From Acestrorhynchus altus (lineage: Eukaryota > Chordata > Actinopteri > Characiformes > Acestrorhynchidae), in NCBI GenBank assembly GCA_034509495.1, contig CM067506.1, forward strand, positions 19,464,853 to 19,528,852: a DNA stretch of 64,000 nucleotides, written 5' to 3'. Positions 1 to 12,858 of the stretch are shown here, piece by piece. How positions within the stretch are numbered: the stretch's first letter is position 1; every line of letters starts with the position of its first letter. The translations under genes were made by a program, and so were the position numbers. The notes under the pieces are model-generated. The model saw only the letters and a program-made list of their open reading frames with translations, was not told the DNA's origin and ran no database searches.

Positions 1-2504
1 AATTTCCCTTGATTCAGATGAGACGTTTGGTGAATGTGGAAGATATGTCATTGTATTACACTTTGCATATGTGTGTGGTGAGTGTGTGCGCATGTGCATC
101 AAAGTGTAATGTCTGCATATTATTTTCTCTAAGATCCTCTCAGATTCTCTTTTTGTCTTTTAACCTGCTAGAGTGGGTCTCTACAAGGCTCTCGCAAAAA
201 TGTTACAGCCATGGTCTCGAAACAGTGTCTTCTATACTTGCGTGACACATGCAGAAACTTTGCCTGAGGAATTCATGCAGCAGTCAGAAAGTCTAAACAG
301 AAAAGCCTGCCATTTCTCGAAAAGCTCATGTTTCTGAAATGCTCTACTTCAGCACCCTAAGAACTGTGGTTTGGAGAATAAAAGAGAGAATGGCAAAGTC
401 GCTTCACCTGTTGACAGGAAATAGGAACATGCTGGTTTCCTGTTCCCCCCCTTAACCTTTGTTTCTGTGCTAAAAAAGCACCCCAGGATTTAGCTCAACT
501 AGCCTGCCTGAACTTACTCTCATTTAAAGGAGCTAGGTTAGGGTTCACATTCAGCAAAGTTGCATGCAGTTTTTGGTCATCAAGGGTCACTTCTAGATGT
601 GATCCTAATGATTCCATACAGATATCATAGTTTGCTACTGTAACATAACTAATAAACTGGCTCACATTCCAATCAAAGCCAAATGTGTGACTTCATGAGA
701 ATTGAATGTTGGTATTAAAGATATGTATTGAATTTATAGATATGGATAAAAAAAAATATTCATTTAATAGTGTCAGGTGCTATGAATGAGGTCAGCACAG
801 TCTAGCACTGTGCTTGGCTTGCTGCTTCTGTCTGTTATTTGGACAGCATTGACGTGGCGGCCCTGTCCACAACTTAGATGTGGTTAGCAGATAATGTAAC
901 GTCCACCCTAGGCCCATGGATATTTATACTGCCCTGACTTTGTAAAGAGCTCACTTTCTTTGCTCTGCTCCTTTACCTCGAGCAAAGAGCTTTAAAAAGA
1001 TCAAACTGAAAAGATAAGACACAGCAGATGTGCTATAGTATGTACCAGTGCATACATTCACATAGTCCAAACATTTTATGTTTCATTACAAGCAGGAAAA
1101 TTAAGAAATAACCGGCATTTATTGCCCACTGTATTCACAGATAATCCTTTAGAGACATTTGTGTCTCTAATCACACCCTTGTGATACCGCCAAAGAGTAC
1201 ATTAAACATGGTGGTGTTAGTTCTGGGATTGTGTTTGCAGTTCTCGCAGTATTTTCTCAATATTCTAATATCTATTTGAAAATGGACCAGCATTAATCCC
1301 AAGAAGTTACCGTTCTGTGTTTAATCTCCAGGCTTCACTTCTTGGTTTAAAGCATGTTGTTATTTATTTGTTGGCACTGAGATGGAGTGGTTTGGCATCA
1401 CATACATCAAAACAATACTCCCCCATAATCTGTGTGTGTGTCTCTCCTGCCATAATCCTAAACCTCTTCCCCGTCTCATCCTCCTCTCGCTGTATATCCT
1501 ATTATTGGCTCAATTTTCATGTTGGGGTCACAAACATAATGGCTGATTCACCAGCAGTCCTTTAGGCTCTTTTCCGTACTCGCTCGGGCGAAAGATTAAT
1601 TTCTCTCTCTCCTCACTACTTTTTTTTTCTCGTCATTTCTCCTTAAAGAGGGTAAATGTCAAGCATGCCTGACTCCTTCTAGTGACACATCCATTCCAGA
1701 AGATGATTACCATAAGGAAATTGACACTTTAGTGAGCACAGGGGAATTTAATTTAGCTTGACATCTTGCTGCATAATGCATTCCCAAAGAAAGTAAGATT
1801 CTTCAACCTAGAATTAAGAATTTAAATACATTTGACTATTAACATGATTATTAATTTTGAACAAGTCAAACTTATTTGTAGATTTAAATTAATTATGGAT
1901 TACATATTATTTAAGCTCCTAGAATTGAGGATGATGTTTAAAGATGCATGAAATAACAAAGATATGCTCTTGTCTTTCAGATTATTCTAGTTGATAATAA
2001 TTGCATACAGCTATTGCGTTTTAATTACTAAATCATTCTGTGATGAGAGCATGGAGAGTCAGATTCTCCATCTCAGATTTACCAAGTTCATATAATTCAA
2101 TGTGTATTGTTGAGACATAACCTCTTTTCTCTGAAGAACATACTTGTTACCGGAGAACATACTTGGAATTTTGCAATGGAATTTTCCCACATTGTTAAAA
2201 AATTGTCTTGACAGTGAAATTGTTTATAAAAAAGTGGCTTAAAAATATAGGTCATATGGTGAAAATGTTTTTTTGAAAAGAAATTGTAATTTACACATAT
2301 ATACACTGTTACTGTAACACTAAAAGCTGCTGTTTAGAGAACTCACTCTTGTAAAGGGACCAACACATGTTTAAATTTTAGATCAGATTTATACAGAAAT
2401 ATTTGTTAGAGTACTGTGTATATAGAGTACGTTTTCCCTTGAACTAAGAACTTATTTTATCTTAGATTTTAGCCATTTCTTGTTGAATCAGGGTAACTAA
2501 AAGT

Positions 2505-2665
2505 AATTACCGTATTTTCCTGACTATAAGCCGCACCCACAAAATAAAAAAAAAAAAAAAGGAAAATAACATATAAAAGAAGAAAAAGCTGCACCTCATT
2601 ATAAGCCACATGGTTTAATGCGTGGAAAAAAAGTAGAGGCTTATAGTCTGGAAAATACGGTAATT
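2505..2665. mobile_element. Short palindromic MITE (non-autonomous DNA transposon)
   Basis: A 161-bp element with near-perfect terminal inverted repeats of about 25 bp. The left end reads AATTACCGTATTTTCC then TGACTATAAGC; the right end is its inverse (CTTATAGTCTGGAAAATACGGTAATT). The centre is A-rich. There is no coding capacity. The ACTATAAGC motif next to TTTTCC is common in short DNA-transposon derivatives of fish genomes; the superfamily is not certain. Confidence 0.75.
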
Positions 2666-2959
2666 GGGAAAATTAAAACTCTGGACACACCTGTTAATTA
2701 TCAAATTATGTTTTTTCATTCAGTTCCATTGGAACAGGTGTATAAAAAGTGCCTAGCCATGGGTCTGCCTCTGCAAGCATCTGTGAAAGAAAGGGTCATT
2801 CTAAAGAGACCACTAAATTCCAGCTTGATACTGCAATAGGATGCCACTGTTGCAACAAGTCTGTTTGAGAAATGTCGTTCAAAGCTGGGTTGCCGAATGC
2901 TCCGGCACATTTTCAGATTCCTCTGAATGCATCGGCTGGCTTCAAATGTATTTGAGGAA

Positions 2960-3020
2960 GCCTTTTACTTGTCTTCACCTTCCTACTGTTGAGAGCATTG
3001 AATGTGATAGTCCTAAAAAT
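2960..3020 (+). repeat. Dispersed repeat, copy 1 of 3
   Basis: Shares the pattern TCTTCACCTTCCTA-x-TG-x-TG-x-GAGCAT followed by GTGAT and GTCCT with stretches at about 14605-14660 and 43505-43575. The three copies are clearly related but diverged. Too short to classify; probably the core of an old non-autonomous element. Confidence 0.45.
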
Positions 3021-6000
3021 TGGCACTTCCAAATTGGGAGAGAAAATGTGGGATAAATATTTGTAAGAATCACTTTAAGGATAATGCAAATGTGTTCTCT
3101 TAAATACTGATAGAAACAATTCTTTCTGCTCATTAGGGACCTGACCCTTTTGTACATATGCAAATATATATATATATATACTTTAAGCTTTATGGCATGG
3201 ATTTCTATGGCTGAGCAGCTGCATTAAGTCACAAAGCAATGCACAGCATCAGATGGAGTGGTGTAAAGCCTGCCACTGGCCTTTGGATCAGTGTAAGCAT
3301 GTTCTGTGGAGTGTTGACACACACATTTCTGTCTGGTAGTTTGATGGAGGAGGCTGGGTTTGGCAAATGCCAAGAGAAGCTGCCTGATGAGAAATCTTCA
3401 TTTAAGTTGTGAATGTGCTCGGGTCACAATGCTCCTCAAATATTAAAATCTTTGTCACTGTGTCAAATACTCACGTACTCAGCAGAACGCACACTGTATG
3501 GTTTGACATACTCCCGTGCTCCTGGCCTCTGAGGCACACTCATTTATGCCGAGTCACTGGGATTTGCTGGTATCTCTTTGGTTTGAGAGTCCCTGTTCAG
3601 CTCTGCTAGTCTTGATTGGAGTCATAACTCAGTTTGCTGAGTCATGTTCCAAGTTAATTTTCCCTCTGTCTGGCCTCTGGAGAAGGGCTACCATGCATGT
3701 CTATACTGTGGGGTTACATACTACAATTACCAGTAAATGTTCTATTCAGAGAGATCCCAGATCATAATTGTTCTGGTTATGTGAAAAAAAAAAACAGATG
3801 TGCTCAATTGTCTCCTTATCAACATATTAGCCAAGACATGGTTGGTATCTGATGTTTTGTGGGGAGAGGTTTAGTGTAGTGGTGGATTTGTCTTAATTAT
3901 ACTTGCTCATGTTTCTGACATTGCACAATGTTCTCTACAGGCTCAAGCCCCCTTTCACGTTATCTGTTTTCAGTGTCAGGAACCACATAAGCAAGTCTGC
4001 TTGGACACTAAACATGTCGTCGCTGACCAATTACATTTGGCAGTAAGAAGAACCTGTATATATTTGGAAGTTCACAATCTGCTGATATCACACTGGACAG
4101 TACAGACAGGTGGTCCAACAGGCCAACATCATCCATGTTCCCACCTCTCACACCAAGACCAGCTGCCCTCAAAAGTCCTCCTGGCTGACTGGAGATAAGG
4201 GTTAACTCCAACTACCCATATGACTCAGCAGCTCAGGGTCTGCACCAGCTGCTCCTGAGATACAGCAACCTGGTCAAACACTAGGATCACTGGAAGAGAA
4301 AAGGCAAAATTCTCTCACTTTCTTATTATCTTACCAGCACAGCCATGAAGCAGCGTACCGGAAACATCGTTTAGAATATAATTACAAAATATGGGAATGA
4401 AATGAGTCTATTTATTTTAACAAAACTTGCTGTCTATCTCATTATTTATTGAAAGTTTCTATAAATATTAATGAAAAAAATATATCTCTTTGGGTGATTG
4501 GGTAGCGGTATAATCTGTGCATCCGTCCCGAGTCAAATGATTAGTTTTTTAATAGTAAGAGAAAAAATGTTGAGCAGGTCAGATCAGAATTAAAAGTAAG
4601 ATCTGCTTTTTAAGATTGAGCACTTGTAACTTGTTAACGTGTCTATATGCAAATATATCAAAATATGTAAATTCTTTAAGGTTAATAAAGGGTTTGTGAG
4701 CTTGTGGCTTTTTGGAGAAACCATGAACATAAAAATATATTATGTCTGGTAAGTAGAGTAAGATTTAGTCTTAAATACAAACACTTGTTTGGTAACAAAT
4801 AATCCCTTTTTAGATCTGTGAGTCTGAGAAAGAATTTAAAATTCCTTCCAGTTTCTATAGTAATTTAATGTATCTATGGATTTTTTTAAAGACTTAAAGA
4901 ATTGTTCACACTCACACCTCATTAACAGAAATGGTTTTCTAAAGAAATGTCAGTTAAAAGGTTTTTAAAGGTCAAAAAAGGCCTTTTCTAGTCTTATAAT
5001 TTCAGATCAGTGATTCTATTAGGGTTTAAAGATTTCAGTTGTACTCATACTGTCCTGAAAAGACGTAAATCAACCGTCAATAGATCTTCCATTAAGATCT
5101 CATCATGATAAATTAAGGGTTCTAAAATCTCTACATCAACAACTGCATCATTACTTACCTGAATACTATAGAGAACCTGCCATGCCTTAACTGGTCATAT
5201 CTCATTACAGTATACAGAAAGTGATTAAATTGTAAACATTAGAATAGCATGAATCTATGTATCTGTTTTTGTCTTAAACATTATGGGAAGAATTACCATA
5301 TACGCTGACATGGATTGAGGAAATAAATGGTTACAAAAGCAGAATATGAACATGCACAAGCATAGTATAGGCAGGTAACCCAACAGGCCTGTGACGTGTC
5401 TGTATCTGTAGTGTTTGCTCTATAGTTAAATGCAGCCTGTGAGTGTTTTAGTAAATTAATTAATAACGTTGTTGTCAGTAGTCTGTCATGAGAGTTGCAC
5501 TGTAAGATAAAGGGTAAAGTGATTTATGCAGTAAGAGTTAGATTGATCAGAAAATGAAGTTGAAGAACTGCGCTGAAAAGAGGGTTGTCAAATCAGAAGA
5601 GTAAGAACATACACAGGCCCTCAGCAGTGAAGCCCCCGCAGATGAACAGGCGTACAGACAAAACCAGAGTTGTGTGCAACACAGCACAGAGAATCGGTTT
5701 CCAATGAGCTTGATGTGAAAGAGGTGACGCAGGCAGGCAGAGAGAAAGGTACAGACTGATAATAAAATGGCTTATTAACATTTTCAAATCAACAGATGGG
5801 TCCACCAATACAGCTGTGAAAGTCGAATTGGGAGTTGTGAAGGTTATCTACTTGAAGACAAAAACACAGACAAACAAACAATACTATTACAATTACAACC
5901 ATATTTAATAACGGTGATAATTATTATATAAATATGTATAAATAATAGTAACAATAATAATAGTTATTATTCACCATTTATTTTATGCCACAATAACTAC

Positions 6001-6614
6001 ATGTCTATTTGGTGATTCTACTCTCTGGAAAGTAAAGGTGAAGTTTTATGTGAAAGAGATGATTGGTAAATAAACTGTGACATTGTGGAAATTCCTTAAA
6101 TGCTTAAGGTCTTAATAAAAATGATATTTAAAGAGCTTTCTAGAAGGCATGGGAACAGAGGTCCAAACTGGCATTGTTTCTGCTTCAAAGTAAAACCCCT
6201 GCCTGGCAGAGGTCTGTGATGAATGGCTGATCAATATCATGCTTTATCAAATATAACAAATCACTGGTGTGAATTGCACATGCGTGGTTATTATGCTGTA
6301 TTTGTATTAATAATAGTAATTGGTACTGAATCTTTATTATGTGTGCAAATGTTTGAGTGGCCCTGGACAAATGACACAGATCCTCTATGGGAATTCCACA
6401 GTTTCTGTTTGTTTGCTGACTTGAACATATTTCATTTGCTCAGTAAAGACTATTCACTGAGTATTATATATACTTACACTGGAATGGAAGTTCATGTTAA
6501 AGTGCATATTTGTGCATATTGGTCCATTGATGCAAAAAATTCAGGATTCAGACCATGGAGAGAATTACAAATGGACAAAAAGATACACGGTTTGCACTGG
6601 ACAGCATGCATATG

Positions 6615-6716
<102 letters not shown>

Positions 6717-6949
6717 TTACAGTAATGGTATGAAAGATGAAGAAGAATCAACATCTCATCCAAACTCTGGAAGAACATTGAACTGGTATAAATTGTTTTT
6801 ATCACCCCCGCCTTGAGTAACATCAGGTAGCAAGAGAATAGCCCCCACCACTATCACCAGCAGCACACCCCACCCCCGTCCCACTGAGAGAAAGAAATAA
6901 ATAAGAAATGAAGGGGTCCAGCCTCATCCCATCTCATGCATGGCTGCCA

Positions 6950-7295
6950 GTGATGCTGCTGCCAGTCAGACTGCGTTGGCACGGCACGCGCTGTGCGGCT
7001 CTTAGTGGTGCTGGTGTGTGCGCGTGCCTGTGCCTGTGCTTGTGCGTGTTTGTTGGGGGGGGGTGTTCTGCGCACATCGGGCCTCGGGAAAATAAAGGGC
7101 TGCGCGCGCTGGAGGCAGGGCGCCGCGCGCACAGAGCCGGGCTGTGATGTTGGGCTGGAGGCAGGAAGTGCCGTGGAGAGGGGAGGAGGGAGCGGGGGCA
7201 GCCGTCCTCCACGGAGCGCTGAGGAGCTGCGCACATGGAGGAGCGGGCCACAGCTGGAGCAGCTTCTTTCTGCAGAGCCCGGGACTAGCAGGTAG
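6950..7295 (+). promoter_or_regulatory. IKZF1: CpG-rich IKZF1 promoter and non-coding first exon (candidate)
   Basis: GC content and CpG density jump sharply here compared with the AT-rich flanks (many GCGC and CCGG sites). The island ends in a good splice donor, CTAGCAG|GTAGGGG, giving a candidate non-coding exon 1 ending at 7291. Vertebrate IKZF1 genes start with a non-coding exon and have the ATG in exon 2, and the first coding exon lies 5.5 kb downstream, which fits. The transcription start cannot be placed exactly. A second GC-rich patch follows at about 7650-7820. Confidence 0.55.
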
Positions 7296-7742
7296 GGGCC
7301 ACACACCGCGGGACACACTCACACACTCCGGCCGGGGCAAAGATCACTGAGGAGCTGTTAGTGGAGGGGTGAAGCTGGCAGAGTGAGGGGGAAGACTATT
7401 CCTAAATGTTCACACATGCAGCAGGTGTGTGGGACACAAAGGCTGGGGGTTCAAACCTTCACCGACCCCTTTATCAAGCCAAAATGACCCCAGAGTGGAC
7501 AGAGGAGCCCTGGGAAACTTCTGGAAAGTTTCCCTTTCCTCCGGTTTTCCACACTGGAATGTTGTGCTCTCCCGGTGTCCTGAAGCCATGTCTCCCTGGG
7601 TGACCTGGGTGATGGTTGAAGCTGGATCTGTGGGAATGTGCGCGGCGTTTTAGTGAAGATATGGAGGGAATGTTCTCGGCTTTCCCGCTGTTACGGGAGC
7701 GCGCTTTTGCGCACCTGTTGCGCTCTCCGCTCTGAGCCCGCG

Positions 7743-7744
<2 letters not shown>

Positions 7745-7796
<52 letters not shown>
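7745..7796. repeat. (CA)n microsatellite
   Basis: Uninterrupted CA dinucleotide run of about 50 bp in GC-rich sequence just downstream of the CpG island. Confidence 0.95.
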
Positions 7797-7798
<2 letters not shown>

Positions 7799-8053
7799 CT
7801 CTGCGCGCTAAGGTCGTTAAAGTGGACTAAACTGAGGCCCGTCAAAGCTGAGCTGCTTTTCAGCAAAGCTGGCAAAAATCAAGACAGAGGAAAGAAAAAA
7901 AAAGGGAAAAGAGATGCGCGTTTTAATGGTTTCATTCGAGACTTTTGTTCCTGTCAGACAGAAGTGAAGCTGCTCTGCTGTTATAAAATTAAACACTTCA
8001 CACTCACACACACACACACACACTGAAACTGAAAAAAAACATATTTATATATA

Positions 8054-8056
<3 letters not shown>

Positions 8057-8120
<64 letters not shown>
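8057..8120. repeat. (TG)n-(AG)n compound microsatellite
   Basis: About 36 bp of TG followed by about 27 bp of AG. A shorter CA run lies just upstream at 8004-8022. Confidence 0.95.
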
Positions 8121-8509
8121 CGACAGAGAGAGTATCTAAACACCTCAAAAAACAAAATGTTTAAAAAAAGGATACATTCCTGTCTTCATATTACAGACAC
8201 TATCACTAATAAATAATTAAAGGACAAAAATTCAGCTAAATCCCATTATAATCTCAATCTAAATTCTTTAAAACATTTTACAATTTAAATAAGTGATGAA
8301 ATGACATTTATACCCTTCATATGATCTGACGTCTTAAAAAAAAAAAACAACAGTAAAAAATAAATAATAATAATAATAATGCAATTATTTGAAGTGATGT
8401 AGATCCTGCGCTGAAGTGCAGTGTAGTGAAGTGAAGTGAAGAGGGGGTGCAGGTGTAATTGAGGCTCCTGAAGCTTCATTAAAAGCTTCACACATCATCT
8501 CTGATACAC

Positions 8510-8548
8510 ACACAGACAGACAGTCAGACAGACAGTCAGACAGATAGA
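8510..8548. repeat. (CAGA)n-like tetranucleotide repeat
   Basis: Imperfect CAGA/CAGT tetranucleotide array. Confidence 0.8.
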
Positions 8549-8940
8549 GATCAGCACATCCACCCTGCTGCTCTGTTGAAATCCCCACTGATGCAACAGA
8601 GCAGAGTGAATACTGGAGTAAGTTTGGGGAACTTTACCAATCTCCACTGGCTTCAGGAACCACTCATTGTCATCAACGTCATCATCACAATCTTTCTCCT
8701 TCAGTTTAGATAGTTAGATATGTGGCTAAACACACACCCACACCCACACACTTGCTGTGTAGAACTGTGTAGGATACACACATTTGGTGTGTTTAAAGTT
8801 GATCAGAATGTTTATTAGAACATTATTACCTTTGTGGTTAGAAGTTCATTTCTGTACAGCAGTAGCCTATTTTGTGACCTTTGGATCTTTTTTTTCCCAG
8901 GAGTTCAAAACTATGGAGTGCTAGGGCTTTTTGATAGAAT

Positions 8941-9130
8941 AATAAAAAAAAAAGAATCAAAAATAATAATAATAATAAAATAAATAAACTAATAAATAAA
9001 TAGATAAATAAATAAATAAATACATAAATAAATAAATAAATACATAAATACATACATACATACATACATACATACATACATACATACATACATAAATAAA
9101 TAAACAAATAAATAAATACATACATACATA
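8941..9130. repeat. (AAT)n/(AAAT)n/(CATA)n compound repeat
   Basis: About 190 bp of AAT, AAATA and CATA units. Frames across it encode only Ile/Tyr/Leu/Phe or Met/Cys/Tyr/Val runs and were not called. Confidence 0.9.
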
Positions 9131-9697
9131 AAAGCATATATTATTGTCCAAAAACAAACAAAAAGAAAATGATGGTAGCTTTACTGGAGAAGTAGATATT
9201 CTGAAATTATTTTGAGATTAATCACCTGTGTAGGTGGGATCAGAAGAAGTCCATCGAGGCAGCTTTACTAAGGAAACACTTATTTATGTCACATTATGCA
9301 TTTTAGGAGACAGGAATATCCCTGATGTTCAAGAGGCCTGTTTAGAAATCAGGGAGTTTTATGCTTGTATTCCCTCAGTTCCCCACAAAGTAAAAGTTCC
9401 ACAACTTCACAGAAACATCAATTGTAACAAAGATTCAGTTTGTCTCGGTGTTCCCGTGAAAGTCAAAGGAAGGCTTGTGAACTCCAAGCAGTCCTTTAGA
9501 AAAGTTCTTCTCACCTCTGAACGCTTCTGAGCTGAGCCATGTCATTTTGTCTGTTTAACGGTTTCGCAGTGCGTAGCCTCCACCCTTCTCCTCTTGAGCT
9601 TTTTGTTTTCATGTTTAGCACTGCTTCTCTCTTTCCTCTATACGCACTCTCTTGGTTTCTCTCACTCCAACACATACATACAGACATGCATGTGTAC

Positions 9698-9710
9698 ACA
9701 CACACACACA

Positions 9711-9786
<76 letters not shown>
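9698..9786. repeat. (CA)n microsatellite
   Basis: Long CA run interrupted once by a TACA unit. Confidence 0.95.
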
Positions 9787-9788
<2 letters not shown>

Positions 9789-9923
9789 TGGAGTTTGAAG
9801 GCATCTATTCACTATCACCAGCTTGACTGTACTGCACCTATTGACTGACAGTGAAGATATCTGTTCGTGTTACCACACCGCAAGTCTCTCATATCCACAC
9901 ATAAGCAGTCACAAACACAAACA

Positions 9924-9924
<1 letters not shown>

Positions 9925-9994
<70 letters not shown>
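9925..9994. repeat. (CA)n microsatellite
   Basis: Pure CA run of about 70 bp, only 140 bp from the preceding one. Confidence 0.95.
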
Positions 9995-9997
<3 letters not shown>

Positions 9998-10638
9998 AAG
10001 CAAAGAACAGGACAACAGCATTCACACTGTACGACTTTAACTGAAACATCAAGAAGGTCACATTTCTGTACCTTATCTGTTACATTCAGTGATGGAGGAG
10101 ATGGTATATGAAATACACTCTTCTAACAACTCTTTCTTCCTGCCCTCTGAAAAAGTCCCCACTCAAGCATGACTGAACTCAAATCCTGAGCTTTCTGTCC
10201 TTCTTCTTCTGTGTAACAATTAAAAACATCTTGATCACATGCAGTCACTCTCTTTCTATGGTTTGAAAATCAAACACATTTAAATAATGTGTGTGAGAAG
10301 CAGTCGTTCTCTCAAAATCAAGGTTTCTAAATGGTTTTCAACTTGAATGAAAGGTGCTGTGTAAAAAGCTTAAAGTGCTATAAGACCTTTATATTATGTA
10401 GAGGTTTTATATTAAAAACAGGTCGCGCACAGCACCACTTTTATATTAAATTATATTGAAAGTTGGTCTGGGCAATAATGAATATAATCAGCTTTAATAT
10501 AGAGTTTATTGCATTGATCTGAAGAACACTAAATCTGTTACTTTTGAAATGGCATGAATATACGTATAGTCAGATCTTAAACTTAGTATGGGTGGGTTTC
10601 CCAGAAGTACACCAATACTGATGTAAATGCTGGAAAAC

Positions 10639-10704
10639 ACTTCAGAACTTTTGGGGAAGTCACCCCCAGATCATATGGGGTAAGTTCCCAAAAGTTCTGA
10701 AACT
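10639..10704. repeat. Inverted repeat (hairpin) in IKZF1 intron 1
   Basis: The arm ACTTCAGAACTTTTGGGGAA (10639-10658) is complementary, with about two mismatches, to AGTTCCCAAAAGTTCTGAAAC (10683-10703). The loop is about 22 nt. It is probably a MITE fragment. Confidence 0.65.
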
Positions 10705-11216
10705 TCACAAAATAAAAAGAGGATTGTTTTTTTTTTTTTTAATGCTGTGTAATTTGAAGAGCTTCAGTAATTTTGTGAAACTTTAGAGACCTATGAGGAA
10801 GCGTACCTCATCCCAGAGTTCATGTCCTCATCGACGCTATACCACTGTTGTATTTTTCGCTGCTTATCACTATTGTTGAGATAAAAAAGTCATATATGTT
10901 TCAATCATCATTAATGTTATTAATAATTATATGGTGTATAATTATAAAAGTGATAGGTGATACGGAAAAATGCCTCAGCACACGTGCTGAAAGAGAAGAG
11001 CAAGAATGAAAACTGGATTCCTTTGTGTATTTCGAACACTCATTTATGTAGATGAACTGACAGAGAATTTCCAAGCCTACTCCAGAAGTGAAGCGTGTGC
11101 TATCATGTGAAAAGATCAAACTCCACCCACTGCTTTATTCAAACCATCACTATTTCCCTTTACATCAACTACCCAGAAAAGGGGGCATGGGGGTGATACC
11201 AAACCCTGAGCAAGCA

Positions 11217-11236
11217 CACACAAACACACACACGCA

Positions 11237-11311
<75 letters not shown>
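11217..11311. repeat. (CA)n microsatellite
   Basis: About 90 bp of CA with a small CACGCACGTA interruption near its left end. Confidence 0.95.
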
Positions 11312-11313
<2 letters not shown>

Positions 11314-11479
11314 ACACTCAAAAACCCCCAGTTAAGGGTGCCAAGACATTTGCACCAGTGACCTTTAACCCATACTCCCAATATGCCCTCCCTTCACACG
11401 TATTGCACATATTGTATATCTACACACCTGGGCCTCACCAGGGCCCTGTGTGTGAGTTGGTGGGCAGTCACGTTCAGAA

Positions 11480-12560
11480 AGTCTGAGGCGTTGCGACAGA
11501 CGGCCCGGTCGCTCGCTTCCCGCTATTTGTTCCAAATGTGTGGAGCCATCTGTCAGTGAAAACAGGAAGGCCTAGGTTCCCCTCCTCCCAGTGGGCGCAC
11601 TTCAGCTTGCTTGGCTATTTTCGGGAGCTTCACTTCTCCCTGTGTGGCGGCTGGCTGGGGCCGGGCATGGGCCTCCAGCGGGAGCGTCTTGAAGTGGCAG
11701 CGAGGAGGCCGAGGCTGTTGTGCCCATCTGCCGCGGGCCTAAGGGGCCACTGCATTATTAATGGGGCCACGCGCACTGGTGACTCCTCAGATATGCAGGC
11801 CTGGCCTGAGGAAGCGCTCCTCACTAAACTGCCTTCTCCTGCAAGAAGAAGAAGAAGAAGAAGAAGAAGAGAAAAAAATTACTCTGCTGTCCCTCTTGGC
11901 CCTGCACCCTCTGAACACTTTTTCTCAGCCTTTTGTCTTTTTCTTGTTCTTACTTTCTCAGTCTCGCTTTGGCTTTATCCATTCGTTCTCTATCTCTCAT
12001 CCCATTTTCTTACTTACTTCCCTCTTTCACTTTCTTTCATTTACTCCTTGCATTTCTTCCTCATTACTCCTTCCTTGACTCTTCTTGCTCCTCTCCCCCT
12101 TTCTGTCTCTATTCACATCTCTCACTCTTTTTTTATGTGTCCGCTTCACCTTTTGTTGCTGTCTATGGCTCGTCTGTCTATGTGCTTGATAGCGAGTAAA
12201 AGAGAGAGAAAGAGAAAGAACGAGAGAGTGAGAGATGGGCCGCCGGGCTCACCCATGCATGCTCAGTAAATTAGAGTGAACACGAGCGCCAATCAGCTGC
12301 CTATGCCAAACGCCCGCATCCCCCGTGACCCAGGGCCATCTAATTTTCTGCTTAATTTTGCGGCAGTCAGTTTGCATTTTTGGATGATTATGCGGTGGGA
12401 AATTAACAATAAATAACAAATGTGGTCTGAAAGGCTCCTCTCGAGTTTCCCGGCACCCCGCCCCTGAAAGCCCACCATCCAGCTGCAAGACATGCTGGGC
12501 TCAGCCTTAGCCGTCCTGTCAGCCAGGGTAATGAAAATGTCTGTACTTCTTTGTAATGTA
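11480..12560. promoter_or_regulatory. Candidate conserved non-coding block in IKZF1 intron 1
   Basis: Balanced base composition and mostly unique sequence, in contrast to the repeat-laden flanks. It includes a stretch at about 12250-12440 with forms such as GGGCCATCTAATTTTCTGC and GGATGATTATGCGGTGGG that look like a conserved enhancer. No coding frame is convincing; the 243-aa open frame at 11538-12269 is low-complexity Ser/Leu/Phe. It contains a short AAG run (about 11840-11870). Conservation cannot be shown from one sequence, so this is inference. Confidence 0.3.
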
Positions 12561-12804
12561 ATGTCGAGGACAGTGGTGTCTGCTGCTGGAATGGGAGCGT
12601 TCTTGCAAGGGGTGATGGAGACATACAAAGAAAGGGCATTCCCCCTTTAATCACTCGCCGCCCTCTCTTAGAGTGTTGTATTTGCAACAGTAGGTGTTGA
12701 AACTGAAACACTTTTTCTCTGTCTGGTTCTGTCTGTTACAACCCCCATCTCTACCCCTCCCTCACCACTCCTATCTCTCTGCCTCTTTCTCTCACTGCTG
12801 TTAG

Positions 12805-12858
12805 AATACCTGCACAGGATGGAGACGGAAGAGGCACAGGAAGTGTCCCAAATAACAG
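12805..12858 (+). CDS. IKZF1: IKZF1 first coding exon (ATG at 12819)
   Basis: A pyrimidine tract and TTAG acceptor end at 12804. A 14-nt 5'UTR precedes the ATG at 12819-12821, and the donor GT is at 12859. It encodes METEEAQEVSQIT plus the first base of a Gly codon, matching the short acidic start of Ikaros proteins. An alternative acceptor (CACAG, ending at 12817) would not change the protein. Confidence 0.9.

Larger units (their letters stand above)
7292..12804 (+). other. IKZF1: IKZF1 intron 1 (inferred)
   Basis: Region between the candidate non-coding exon 1 and the first coding exon. It contains no recognisable coding sequence but is unusually rich in microsatellites (CA/TG tracts at 7745-7796, 8057-8120, 9698-9786, 9925-9994, 11217-11311 and AT-rich tetranucleotides at 8956-9130). 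It also holds an inverted repeat at 10639-10704 and a GC-balanced, repeat-poor stretch at about 11480-12560 that may be regulatory. Confidence 0.5.

Noticed and set aside
6854..7350. Several overlapping frames of 70-150 codons in the CpG island
   Set aside because: GC-rich sequence keeps frames open by chance on both strands; Pro/Arg/Ala/Ser-rich without domains.
9234..9530. 98-codon plus-strand frame in IKZF1 intron 1
   Set aside because: No recognised motif or splice signals; probably chance.
11538..12269. Open frame of 243 codons in IKZF1 intron 1
   Set aside because: Low-complexity Ser/Leu/Phe and Arg/Glu runs, no recognisable domain and no homologous position in known IKZF1 genes.
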